Assembly: GCA_019916065.1 (NCBI GenBank)
Contig: CM034236.1
Coordinates: forward strand, 58,618,690 to 58,682,689
Length of the DNA: 64,000 nt
Direction of reading: 5' to 3'
Source: Vitellaria paradoxa
Lineage: Eukaryota; Streptophyta; Magnoliopsida; Ericales; Sapotaceae
Both the position numbers and the translations under genes were made by a program. This document shows positions 23,236-35,514 of this stretch, one piece after another. The notes under the pieces were generated by a model that ran no database searches, had not been told where the DNA came from, and saw only the letters and a list, made by a program, of their open reading frames with translations. Position 1 is the first letter of the stretch. Each line of letters starts with the position of its first letter.

Positions 23236-26200
23236 TTACGACAATGACATATCCGGAGAGGTTAATGACGACATAACATCAATTGCACTGCCTAATGGCC
23301 ATTGTGCTTCAACCAGGTGATTATGGTACTGAATTTTGGTCACCAACGTCATCTCTTTAAGAGGATCCAGACCTGATCAAATTAAAGCACCAACATTATT
23401 ATTCAACATATATCTATATATATATAAATGTATGTATATGATGATTTAATATAGTTTATGATCAAATATTTGATATAGTTTATGATCAAATCCAAATCAA
23501 CTAAAATCTAACTTACCGAAGCCGTGTACGAGCAATGAGTACTGATATACAAGATCCATACATATGTATGGAAGAGCATCTTCTGTTAGCTTTGGGTACG
23601 CAGACTTTGCGTCCTTGAATTTTACCGCACAAGCTCGCTTCGCCGCCTTCGCATATTCCACTGGACGAACTCTCGCAACTGGCTCATTCTCATTAATAAT
23701 CCCAACCTATACATTAATTCATACGTGGAACGACAACTTTAAGATTAATATTAATTCATTGATCGATTCCTGAATTAATTAAAATTTAGAATCTCTCGAG
23801 GAATATTGATTACCTCAGACGCTCTGTCGTAAAAATATGAACCTACGTACAGGTGATCATGTCCTGGCCCACCTCCCCCGTTCCATACCCCACCAAATGA
23901 GCACTCCTGGTTCTTATATGGGCAAGTTTCGTTGACTCTGAGCGCTTTGAGGACTAGGTTCCTGCATCTTTTCGTGGTTGGGCCAGAGGGGGAAGACGAC
24001 ACTGGATATGATGCTCCTCCATAGGTGTAAGTCCCTTCAAATTATTAATCAACGACAGATTAAGTTAACATATAATTTAATTGTTGCCCTGTACACTATT
24101 ACAACACCCCATTTCATATGGCAATACAGTATCGTAGATATCCAAGTATTTTGGATCGGGTTGGATCGAGAGTCTAGTATACAGATGAGTTATGTAACCC
24201 TTTATTCCTAGCCGAATTTGGGTCCGTCTTAAGTGGATCCGGTTGCTGGTTTGAGATCTGGACTGGGTATGGACTCACTGGATCCCATCCAGATTCACCC
24301 CGTTGACAGCAACCCACTATGAATTATTTTACAATTTTGCAAGCTGGAAGAATTGAATTTTACCTTTGTACCCGTGCAAGATGCATGGATTGTTATAACT
24401 TTTAATCTTCAGAATCTCAGCTCGAGCTGCTAATAAGCCATAGTTCAAGTAACTGAGCAATGAGAAAAAAAAGTCCATGATATAAGCTAAAAAGTTGACT
24501 GAAGTACGAGAAGGGTTGAACTCAGTTGGCAGCTAGTGATCCAAGTTCAAGCCCAACGATCCCCACCCCAAATACATATATATTTGTATATATGTCCTTA
24601 AAGTTAAAAATGAAGTCAACAATCGGTCAAAAATAAAGAGGGGCACAAAACAAACCTGTGAGCATAGACGTTATACTTTGTTCCCCTGAGATACATTTCT
24701 GTCACGTACTTTGTATCCGATGAAGCCTCAGCAGCAGCTTTATTTGAGATAGCATATGCCATTTGCACAGATCCACCTCCCAAATCAACTATACCCACGG
24801 TTTTTGAGTAATGCTTCCCCAATTTCCCTAATAGATAGTTTATGGTCACCTGCACAGACAACCAATTAAGAAACAATCAATTCTCCCACCGGTAGCCGCC
24901 AATTCCCTATCAGATAGTCGCCGATCTACAGAGTAAATAAGAGGTTGCACTAACATACCCACTGGTAAGAACCTTCCTCAATTCCGTCCAGCACTTTGAC
25001 CCATTCATCTTTGGATTTCAAGGTGCTATTTTCTTTGAAAAGATTCCTCACCTTAATTTCAAACGCAAAATTTAGATCCACAGAAGTATAGGTACAAAGT
25101 TCTACCGAAAAATTCGTAAATATACAAAAATTAAGTTATGTGACTATGCCAATATATATATAGATCATATTAAAAGGTGTCCAGAGACACTCGTTAAGAA
25201 AAATAAATATATGTCAATGATAACATCCCGTACTGTAATAGAATTGTTTACGGAAAAAAGTGTAAAACATTATTATATAAAATATTTTCATGCATTAACT
25301 TTTATTGGGTGTTTGGAATATCTGTTGATAAATGTCATTTATATGTCTGTGTGTATATATAAATATTACCGATTGCAAAATTTTATCAGATGCATCACCC
25401 GGCAACAGCCTTAGTCCTGCAGTTGCCTGAAAAAAGTACAAATATTTTTTAACATTGGGATAAATAAACCTAAAATTACTGGTGAGAAGAGGTCATGCAT
25501 TGTTGTTGCTCGGTAAAATGCTAAGAAAAACGGTGGGAAATTAAAAATTACAGACCCCGAGTTTGAGTGGTGTCGCGGGCCGTAAGGACTCTGGAACAGC
25601 ATCCTCGGCTTTTCGTAAAAGGGGCCGTAAAGAATCTGCAGCGGCCTTGGGGTCTTTAGCATATGCACTCAAACCTGGTTTTATCTACACCATTGACAAA
25701 TACCCAGATCACCCAAAAAGTACCAACATATGCGTCCACAAAATGGGCCTCTGCCAACATATCTGTTAACTAGTACAATGATTCGTGCATTATTCCGAGT
25801 TTTTTTTAATATATTTAATTTTATATATGTAAAAAATAAATATATATATATAAGATGTAAAATAATATTTTAATGTAATAAATGCATAATGTTAAAATAT
25901 TTTAAACAATAAATAATTAATCATAGCAAAATAATTCACTATAAACTTATTAAAAAAAAGTGATATATATCGGTAATCCAAATAAAACATAAAACACAAA
26001 AAAAAACAAATTTGTCACGCGTGTTGGATCATTAATAACTCTTCAAATACCCCTAACAACAGTAAAATGATCAATTATTACTTATTAAAAATAAAAAATG
26101 CAAACATTTCGATTCACCAAAAATAAATAAAATGCTAAAAAATAAAATAAAAGATGCATCGAATTGCTAATAGTTTCTAAAATTTTTAATACAAAAATAA

Positions 26201-27655
26201 CATTAGTATACAAAAAAAATCAAAAACATAAAAAAATTAAAATATATGTGTCGACTTACATACAAATTCTTCTCATATGAATGTATCAGTATAAATTATC
26301 AAAATATTTATGTTTTGTTATGAATTTTTATAATATATTTAATTTTTAATTAATTTTTAATTTTTATTCACATATTTACTCTTCATAATTTTGTAAAAAA
26401 TTTAACATATAAAAATGTAATTTCGGTTAACTTAGAAAAGCCAAACTAGCTAAAAGTTAGAGGTGCCGAAAGAGGAATGAAAAGCTAGTTTGCAGATCTT
26501 CAAACGGGAACGAAAAGAGTGTTCGGTTGAGGGAAAAAAAATGGTAGCTTTTTTTTAATGATTAAATTTATTTTTTTATATTTTAATTTTTTTAAATCTG
26601 AAGAAATAAAAATGTTAAATTAACAAAAATTTTTAAAATTAAAGTGACATTTGATTTATTTTACTTTTCAAAAAAGAGTGACATAGGGTTTGATTTTCTA
26701 TTTTACGTGTTTTATGATTTAAAATTTTAAAAATAAGAAAAATAAAAAATATTCTATTTTCTTTATTTTAAAAGTTTTTTATTTTAGATTAAAAACATCT
26801 AAAATAATTTTTTACTATTTTTTATTTCATGTATAAACTCATCTTCTATTTTTCTAAAACATATTTTGAAAATATAAATGACCAAATGTATTTTGAGCTA
26901 TTTTCTTTATTTTCAAAAGTACAAAATAAAAAATAAACTCAAAATAGAAAATAAAAAAAAATCAAATGCAACCTAACTTTTTAATAACTAGCTAATAATT
27001 AGCTTTTTATTTAAAAAAAAAAAGTCTGCTTTTTTTTTTCCTTCGTTCAAATCTATGAAGTATTAATAATATGATATGTTTGGTGTAATAAAAAATTATA
27101 AATTCAAATTTTGTGCGAAAAGATAAAAAAAAGAATAATTTTTTAAAATTTAAAACAAATCAAACAAACTATAATTCCAAAAAGAAAAAGAGGGCAAAGG
27201 TAAAATAAATAAATACAAGCACGAATCATGCAGTTCAACTGAAAAATCCTGTAACAGAATGATGTGCAAATGCATCTATATCTAAATCTAACATATCATG
27301 CGCCTACTGAATTGGGAAAAAAAAATGTATATATAATTACTTTTTCAGAAAGTTCAATATCATCGCCAATGGGAACGAGATCCAAGTTGTGGTCGAAGCA
27401 AAAGACGTGAAGACGGCTGCCGGTACTGCCGGCGTCGAAAATGACAGCGTAGCTCCGATTCGATGGAGACGAATTAGAGAGGTGGATAATGTACTGGGGA
27501 GAAAATTTGCGGTTGGGAATGGACACCGCAGAAAGTGAAGGAGTTGGCATCACAAATAGAACAAATGAAATTACAAAGAGGAGAGGGAGAGGGACCGAAA
27601 TCGCCGGGACAATGCTCCGGCGCCGCCAGATCTCGTCGGAGTTCAGCTTCAACAT
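23236..27655 (-). CDS. Apyrase (GDA1/CD39 nucleoside triphosphate diphosphohydrolase)
   Basis: Nine exons close into 474 aa: 27341-27655, 25556-25684, 25370-25426, 24959-25051, 24656-24849, 24364-24452, 23814-24034, 23517-23706 and 23236-23372. All five apyrase conserved regions are present: DAGSTGSR (residues 74-81), LGATAGLR (147-154), IEEGSYQW (191-198, with the catalytic Glu), DLGGGS (220-225) and [13 protein letters not shown] (263-275). A hydrophobic segment at about residues 16-37 looks like a signal anchor, so a type II Golgi or secretory-pathway membrane enzyme that hydrolyses NTP/NDP is expected, like AtAPY1/2 (about 471 aa). The donor after exon 2 is a weak GTCTGT, but only this site keeps the conserved ACR2 in frame. 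Intron 1 is 1656 bp. The start is the first ATG, 66 nt below a TATA box. Confidence 0.95.
26685..26973. mobile_element. MITE-like element in apyrase intron 1
   Basis: Ends AGGGTTTGATTTTCTATTTT and, reverse-complemented, AGGTTGCATTTGATTTTTTT form an inverted pair of about 290 bp. Flanking DNA (26435-27050) looks like a second, disrupted element, suggesting nested insertion. Confidence 0.4.
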
Positions 27656-27720
27656 CTTGTTCAGTTGAAGTTGTTCCCCAAAAGAGTTGGGAGCTGATAA
27701 TGCCAGTTCATGAGTGCTTA

Positions 27721-27741
27721 CCTATATAGACGTGACGTGGG
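27721..27741 (-). promoter_or_regulatory. Apyrase TATA box with tandem ACGT-core motif
   Basis: On the minus strand CCACGTCACGTC is followed at once by CTATATAGG. ACGT cores of this kind are binding sites for plant bZIP/bHLH factors. The TATA box is about 66 bp from the ATG, implying a leader of roughly 35 nt. Confidence 0.6.
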
Positions 27742-28109
27742 TCCCGCTAATATTTTTGATTCCCTAAAATACCCTTCGACCTCCCCTAAATTCATATTTT
27801 AAATCAAACAATTTTAAAAAAACTATTCTTCATTAAAATATTATACAAATTTCAAACTTTTAATCATCACATTATTTTACTTTTACACTACTAACTAAAA
27901 TTGCCAAAAAATGATAACACAACTAAAAAGATAAATATATATATATATATATATAAATTAAAATGATATGGCAAGTTTGTGGTCTAATTATTTTGTAGAC
28001 AGCCTCATTGAAGTATTTTTGTCTCTTTATTATATAATAGCCATTGTCACATTATTATAAAATATTTTTTTGATAAAATAGCAATTTTATACTAGATATT
28101 ATTAAGAAA
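27742..28109. other. Upstream region of the apyrase gene
   Basis: AT-rich, with a (TA)n tract near 27937-27953. No further feature recognised. Confidence 0.5.
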
Positions 28110-28490
28110 TTGTTGAAAACATATAGGAATTTAACATGATAGAAATGCAATAGTTTAAAATTGTCAAAATTTAATATAATTTAATTATTTAATATATTTA
28201 TTAAACATTGTAATATTTATTTTTCAAAAAAATAATAAATTTAAAATTATTAAAAATATATATGAATTCAACATGATATAAATGTGCTAATCTAAAATTG
28301 ATCAAAATTTAAAATAAGTTAATTATTTAATATATTTATTAAACATTGTAATATTCATTTTTGAAAAAAATAATAAATTTAAAATTATTAAAAATATATA
28401 TGAATTCAACATGATATAAATGTGCTAATCTAAAATTGATCACAATTTAAAATAAGTTAATTATTTAATATATTTATTAAATTTTGAGAT
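28110..28490. repeat. 138-bp tandem repeat, about 2.7 copies
   Basis: AATTATTTAATATATTTATT recurs at 28183, 28321 and 28459, exactly 138 bp apart. The middle units share ATATGAATTCAACATGATAT and are nearly identical; the first half-copy (from 28110) is diverged. Confidence 0.85.
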
Positions 28491-29694
28491 ATTTAAATTT
28501 AAAGACAACTAATAAATATGATTATAAATCCAAATAGTAATATCATTTTATCATAATTATTTGTTAAGAAATACTATTAGAATATAGGATGTGTTTAGAG
28601 TTATATAAAATTGTATAAAATTATAAAAATTAATGTCTGATATTTTATGTTGTGAGTAAAAAATTTAAATTATTATAATTTCGTAATTCGTATTTATAGA
28701 GATTTATATATATATATATATTATAACTCCAAATACTACCTATGTAAATTAGCCATTAGTTACCCTTTTTCTTTTAAGCGTTTTGTTAATGGGTGTCACC
28801 CGTATTCATTAAAGTTTAATAAAAATACATTATCTTACACTTTGATGAAAATATATACCAAAAAATATAAAATATAATCACGTGACATGTTTTTATTCAT
28901 CTTTAATGTATGTTCTCGGATTAGAGAAGCTGTAGTGCAAAAGTTAAAGTACAAAAATCAAAAATTGTAATTTCTCAAAATCTGAATTATTAAATCAAAA
29001 CCATTAATTTTAAGTTGATTCAAATTAAATCAGGATGATTGCATGATGCAAAGAAAATCAACCCCTTTAACTTATAAGATTTCAGCTGTTGCAGCTTTAA
29101 AGAAGAATGCTTTATTTCAAAATTATTATATATATGTATAATTCCACGTTTATATCAAGAAAGTAGCCTGAAAGAAAATTTTGAGATAATGGCCAAGTGG
29201 GCGACAGTAGAGATAATGCAATTTATAAAATGTGTTTTTTTTTTCCTTTGTCTTTTTTCGAGGTCAACTTTTAATGCACGCCGATCTCGTGGCGTTTGGG
29301 AGCGATGCTTTCTTCATTTTTTAGTGTTTGGCGGGTAAAAATTAAATAAAAAATATAGTAAAAATATAAATAATTAATGTAAAAATAATATATAATAAAA
29401 TTTAATTCAAAAATTAATAAAAATTAAATAATTTTAATTAATTTTAATCAACCAAATCCTCCTTTGTAAACCATATTGTATAATCTGATAGAATCATTTG
29501 AAAATATTAGCTTTAGCTTCCCCGTATTTTTTTAACCAGGAAGACATTTCTTTATTATAAAACTTTGCCCCACGTGTCTATTTCAATATGCACAATTATG
29601 ACAATTTTTACCGGGGGGTTCCATTGGCTCACACCGTCCATTTCAATAATGCACAATAACAACAATTTATACCCGGGGGGTGTTCTATTGGCTT
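28491..29694. other. AT-rich intergenic DNA
   Basis: No gene. A MITE-like stretch at 28592-28745 starts GGATGTGTTTAGAGTTATAT. A short duplication near 29573-29690 repeats TCCATTTCAATATGCACAAT-like and CCATTGGCT-like text. Confidence 0.45.
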
Positions 29695-30269
29695 GGGGTC
29701 TATTTGGATCTTCAATTTTTTTCTAACAAATTCGTTAATTTTTTTAACATACTTCAACAGTCTTCAGTTGTGTTTAATTTTTATCAAACATGTAACTTTT
29801 TTCAAAAATATTACACGTAACAGTAACAGAATAAAAATAATCCAAAAAAAATTAATTTTTTGATTTACCAAATACCCCGTATCTGGACTCCTTAAACTAC
29901 AAATCTCTGTAACAAAACTTATAAAGGGGCATTTGGGGCTCCAAAAAATAAAAATTATGGTTTTGGTAACTTTTTGGCGTTTAGAACTCAATCAGTGAAA
30001 CACATTTTTTAAAGATGCACAGCTCAATTTGAACAGATTTCAGCAAAAATTTTTTAAATTTTCTATCAAAACTTTTTGAAAATTGTAAAAATGTTATTAG
30101 AATTTGTAAAAATTTTATTAGAATTCGTAAAAATTTGTTGGTATTTGAAGATATATATAAATTTATAGAGATTCATATAAATTCACGTAATTTGAGGTGA
30201 AAAAAGTTTATTGTAGAAATGTAGAGTTTTTAGAATTTCTTAGTCTTTTTTGGTGCTCCAAATAGGCTC
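29695..30269. mobile_element. Inverted-repeat element of about 575 bp
   Basis: Left end GGGGTCTATTTGGATCTTC and reverse-complemented right end GAGCCTATTTGGAGCACC match at their core. The AT-rich interior is non-coding. The superfamily is unclear. Confidence 0.45.
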
Positions 30270-30979
30270 AAAAGCAAAACATTAAATCAGCAATAAATAT
30301 CACGTCCCTAATCTCAAAGTCTGGGACAGATAGTATGAGAATGTGAAAACTAAATATAATACATAAATTCTAATCCATATTCGTTTCATAATGAATTATA
30401 ACCATCGATATATCCAAAATCATTATTCATTTTCATATAAAATAATATTTATATACATCTCATCAATTAATCAATAACCTAATCCAATTTAATACCATTC
30501 CCAATAACAGCGTTCGAGATATATATAGTCAGAACATATATTATAATTATGTTTATATCTCTTAAAATAATGATATTATAAAAATATGATGCAAACCTAC
30601 ACTTAGGTCACGCAAAACACAATTATCCATAGTTAAGACTGAATTTAAGCTATTCAATCCTAAACTACCTACATACTCCACCTCAGAAATCAGGTTACTA
30701 TAGTTCATAACTTTATTATTCAATGTTCACAACTCAATCTTTTATCAACAATTCACATATTAAACATCATTATAATTAACAATCCCAGGATATCAACACA
30801 CCATAATAATATATGCAATCTTTTGTAATGGGTAATGTTGGAATGTAATGTTAATGCATATTTTAACCTCTACCTACCCTAACCAAATCTTGGAACGAGT
30901 GACACTTAGTAAAGTACATGGGGTCACCAACCGAACCGTATATACTTACGGCAAATATATATTTTAATATATATATTGA
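30270..30979. other. Intergenic DNA, possible decayed retroelement
   Basis: Less simple than its surroundings, but no coding domain, LTR pair or primer site could be shown. Confidence 0.35.
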
Positions 30980-31390
30980 GTAGAGAACCGTCTTACACCC
31001 AGTGGACGTGTAAAACTCAGGGAAACTGTGTTACACTTCTTGACTCTTTTGCTAGAGAACTATGTTACACCCCTAATCAAGTATCTGTTTTTCTTAAATA
31101 GTATATAATCATATGGGGAAACCGTGTGACAACCCCACCAATATAAGACTCAAGAGAACCGTATTATACCAGTTGACCCTTCTACTAGGGAACTATGTTA
31201 TACCTTTAGCTAGATATATGCTTAACTCAAGTAAAAAATCAACATAAATGGTGGTTGGGGTACCTAGTTGCACCCCCAATCAGCTACGACTCAGGGGAAC
31301 CGAGTTACACCCTCTGTCCCTTCTATTATGGAATCGTATTACACTTCTAGTCAGGCATCTATTTCCTCAAGTAGGAAATTAATATAAATA
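30980..31390. repeat. Diverged tandem repeat of about 138 bp, three copies
   Basis: GAACCGTGTTACACC-like phrases recur in pairs near 31018/31060, 31153/31195 and 31292/31330, each followed by AGTCA..TATCT..CTCAAGTA-like text. Copies differ at many positions, so the array is old. Confidence 0.65.
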
Positions 31391-31717
31391 TCATTTCAAG
31401 ATTAACGTTCGAGTTCTAATAATTAAACTCTAACCATATATATATCAACTAGGGATCGTTCAGTATTTTTAAAAATCTCATTTCATCATTTTTTTTAAAG
31501 TCATAGATCCTATCTATATATATAACTCGTGTCTCAGTACGCCAATAATATCAACATGGTACTCTCACCCAATCAATAATCATAATATAAAATCGGATGA
31601 TGCAACCATAGCCCTATGCATATAATATGCTTAATTATATAAATAAATATCGTTTTAATATAAACATACATTATTGTTAGGTTTGATGTTGATTTGGGGT
31701 TTATTTCATTTTTGAAA
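31391..31717. other. Intergenic DNA
   Basis: No gene or repeat recognised beyond short TA runs. Confidence 0.5.
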
Positions 31718-31885
31718 ATTAGGGGGTGTTTGGAGGTCCAAAAAAAAAAACTTAAAAAAACTCAAAAGTTGGGATTGATGTGATTAAAAATAATAGGTAG
31801 CAAAATTTGATTGGAGGGATTTGAAAACTTTTAAAGTTTTTTAAAATTTTTTGAGTTTTTTTAAGATGCCAAACGCAACCTTAAT
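31718..31885. mobile_element. MITE, family 1, third copy (inverted)
   Basis: GTGTTTGGAGGTCCAAAAAA at the left and, reverse-complemented, GTTGCGTTTGGCATCTTAAA at the right. The core GATTGATGTGATTAAAAATA is the reverse of the core at 16435. Confidence 0.6.
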
Positions 31886-33319
31886 AATAATTTAGTTTAG
31901 GTACAAAACATGCATTTAAAAATCAATTATGACATTTTTGAAAATTCTGCCATATTGGTATCTGGACACTCAAAGTTGCAGTTTGGACATCCTGTCTAGC
32001 TAATCCGATTATCTTTAGTCTGAACACCTTCTGGCCAGTCCGAACACCAGAGACCAATGCCCAGCTCCTAGTTTCGTTTTCAATGAAATCCAACTCCGAA
32101 ACTTTTCCAAATCATCCATCCAAGCCACATCTTAACAATAACTCATATATAAACATTTAAACACTTATATCACATGTTTTTACAACATTTAATCAAAAAA
32201 AAACTCAAATATATGTAAGATCTTTACATTTATATGCATATATATACACATTTACATATATATATGTACACACACAAATCTCATGGTATTCAACCAAATT
32301 AAGCATATATGTATATATCAAATTCATCTTAACAACATCTAGAATACAAATATATGTCACACATATCTCGAATCCGAATAGAAAAGAAGAAAAGAAAAGA
32401 TTAGATTTAGGTTTTGGTTCTTGAATTTCAAATGCCCGTATTCTTTATCTCGAGCAAAATCACAAGAAATGGACACCATCACGACATTCACGGCATTAAA
32501 TACTACCCAAATCTGCCAATTTTCCTTCCTGGAACCCATTTTCTCTATCTACCGTCTCTCTTCTCCCGCTCTCTCCCCCCTTGGTTTGGAATCCCCAAAA
32601 GCCAACCGAGAGAAAAAAAAATAAAGAAAAAAAGAAAGAAAGAGAGGGAAGAAAAAGACTGGGTCTTTGGCCTAGATATCCAACCTACTACTAATTTGAG
32701 CCGCACTTGGCCGAAAAAAAATAAAATAAATTAATCTAATTGCGTTTTAAATATTTTATTAGTCCAAAATAATACATAAATAGTTAAAATTAAATACTGA
32801 GCATTACAATAAATATCAGCCTTTTAATTTGCTTTTTAATAACTAACAATTTTATTATCAAAAATAATTTAAAGGTGAGCCTATTTACACTCCACAAATA
32901 TATTACTGTACTCCACTTTACTTTTTTATTAAATAAAATTATACAATTATCATCATTCTTGTAAAAATATATTTATGATGTTAAAATTATATAATATATC
33001 TTGTTAAAAGAATGAAAAAAGTTGTGTAATTTTATTTAATAAAAAAGTAAAATAGAGGACGGTAATATATTTGTGCAATACAAATAAACCTACTCATAAT
33101 TTAAATTCAAAATTTAATTTCATTCACCACCTGCTTCGACACACAGCCATAAGCAAGAACTAGCGACTAACCGCCCGACCGACTCGTTGGATGCAGGATA
33201 TGTTAGAGAATTGTTTTTTTTTATTAAATTAAAATCATATTACATTAGTTGAAAAAAAAGTCACATTATTTATAAAAAAATATTTTAATCATGCTTTGAT
33301 CCTCACAAACAGAGCAATA

Positions 33320-33350
<31 letters not shown>

Positions 33351-33744
33351 TTCACAAAAAATAATTAATTTTGATTCTTGAAAATTATTTTTATTTCTTT
33401 TAAAATTTTTTAATAAATTAAAAATATTTTAATAATTTCACATTTAAAATAAAAAAGAATCACTTGTCTCTCCCTTATCTCCACTTAACTCCGCCGTTGC
33501 TCTCGTTGCTGGTATAAAGTATCCAGCCAATTACAGTCAGGCTAGATTTCCGATTCTATATTACTAGAAAGAATAATATTTCTATTTTTTTAATTACAAG
33601 AATTCAATTAATATTTCTTGTCAAAAAAAAAAGAAAGAAAAAATAGAGCACGACCTATTTATTTACTTATTAGTTTGCTTTTGGGAGCAGATATAGCTCT
33701 CCACGTGTAAGAATCCTTCGGACAAACAGGAGGTTTTAGTTTTG
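31886..33744. other. Intergenic DNA
   Basis: A GC-richer patch at 32450-32740 has short overlapping frames and an A/G-rich tail but no recognisable protein. A (TA)n tract lies at 33327-33351. No gene supported. Confidence 0.45.
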
Positions 33745-34395
33745 CGGCAACATATATTTTGGCTTCGTTAGATTTACTTTAAATTTTTAAAAATTATTTA
33801 TTTTTTATCACATTTTACAAATTATCAACTCGTAACTTATTTAATTTTCTTTCACTTTTTATTCTTATAAACACACCATTTTTTATGCACGCCCTCGTGA
33901 GTCCTCATGTGGGCTCACCATTTCTTTACAACCATGTTGGTACTGTGTTTTATTTTCATTATTATAAATTTATAATTATTAACAAATTGAGATTATAAGA
34001 GCGTTAAGAGTGACAAAAAATGAGATAATTTGAAATAATTTATGAGTTCATAATTCATACAGTGAAATAAAAAGTGAATAATTTTAAAAAATTTCTAAAA
34101 ATTTTTAAAATTTTCCACCGTTTTACCTCACATTAAACAAACCCTACATCTCCACCCCTACGAGACAAGCCCTAATTCCCCCACCCCCTTTTGACCATTT
34201 TGCTCTTCTTCTCCATTGTCAAAAGTTTTCATATATATTGATACTGTTGACTTTATTGTAAACTTCTTAAAATATTTAAAAATTTATAAAATTTATTCAC
34301 TATTTATCTTACTACACGAATTACATCTCATAATTTATCTTATTTTATTTCACTTTATCTCACTTGTTATCACTCTAAACACATCTATTGTTATA
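33745..34395. mobile_element. Cluster of family 2 MITE copies
   Basis: A direct copy at about 33985-34145 (AGAGTGACAAAAAATGAGAT, then ATTCATACAGTGAAATAAAA) is flanked by inverted copies at about 33760-33895 and 34250-34390, the latter reading GTGTTTAGAGTGATAACAAG on the minus strand. Confidence 0.5.
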
Positions 34396-35173
34396 CAAAT
34401 CCTCTTATAATTATATCTCTTATAATTCATAGATACAGTAACAGTTTGGTCAAAAAGTGGAGTAAAAATACAAAAAGTTAGTAAAAAAATTAATAAATTT
34501 TTGTTAATTTTGACCAATCAAACACCCATAAAGTAGTTATGTGTAACTACATTTTTAATCTTTTTGACTTTGATCATAAATTCCTCTCTGCTAAAAGTTA
34601 ATAATAATTATTTTGTACTTTAAAGTAAAATAAAAAATTTATAAAATTCATTAAATTTAATTAAATCCTTTTCACAAGTTAAAATTAATTCAAGAAAAAA
34701 TATTTTCGTGAAAGTTAATAAATAAAAGTATGTTTTTATCTATTTTTTTATGTTAAAATGAAATATATGTGTATATATTTTAAATTTTTGAAGAGATTCA
34801 ATAAATAATTCTTAAACAAACTTGTCTCAAATTTTCCCAACAATGTTTTTTTTTTTTTTTTCTCATATATAAATTTTCATGACATGTGAATCATAAACTT
34901 AATTAAAATTTACATATTCTATTAATTTTTTTATTCTAATTTAAATCACAAAGGATAATATTGTATTTCCCCCATTCTAGGGGACATACAATCCTGAATA
35001 GGAAATTAAAATTAAAAAATGAATATTATTTTCGTAAGTCTCGCGCGATAAATAATTCAACCCTTTCCACCCAAAATCCTTTTAACAAACATACCCAAAG
35101 TGTATTAAGCCTATGATAAATAAAAAGGTAGGAATCATAAATTATTCCATTGCGTTCGTTTGCCTCCACTGTA
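34396..35173. other. AT-rich intergenic DNA
   Basis: No gene recognised; poly-T at 34845-34861. Confidence 0.5.
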
Positions 35174-35514
35174 AAGGGGCCATTTGGATGCACCAAAAAA
35201 ATATATAACTTTGCATATGAGTCTAATATATAGCACTTTATCAGTTAATTAAATGTTTGGTAAAAATTTATAAAAGCAAGGGAAAATTAGATAACGTTGA
35301 AGAAAGTTAGACTTGGTTTGAGAAGAAAGTTAATTTTGTGTTTGGGAAAGAAAAAAGTGACTTTTTTTTAGGTGGATTTTTAGTTTCTGTTAATTTGACA
35401 TTTTTACTTTTGAAAGTTTAAAAAAAGGTTAAAATATAAGAGGGTAAAATTGACCAAACACTATTGAAGCTAAAAAAAAGTCAGCTAGTAGCTGGTTTTC
35501 CAAATGGACCCTTA
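35174..35514. mobile_element. MITE-like element of about 340 bp
   Basis: AGGGGCCATTTGGATGCACC at the left matches the reverse complement of the right end, TAAGGGTCCATTTGGAAAAC. The inner motif TGTTTGGGAAAGAAAAAAGT is shared with the arms of the fold-back element at 44.2-46.4 kb. Confidence 0.55.

Noticed and set aside
25563..25769. Plus-strand frame opposite apyrase exon 2
   Set aside because: Complement of a real exon with splice sites and conserved apyrase residues on the minus strand.
30270..32740. LTR retrotransposon
   Set aside because: No paired LTRs, primer-binding site, or gag/pol domain could be read.
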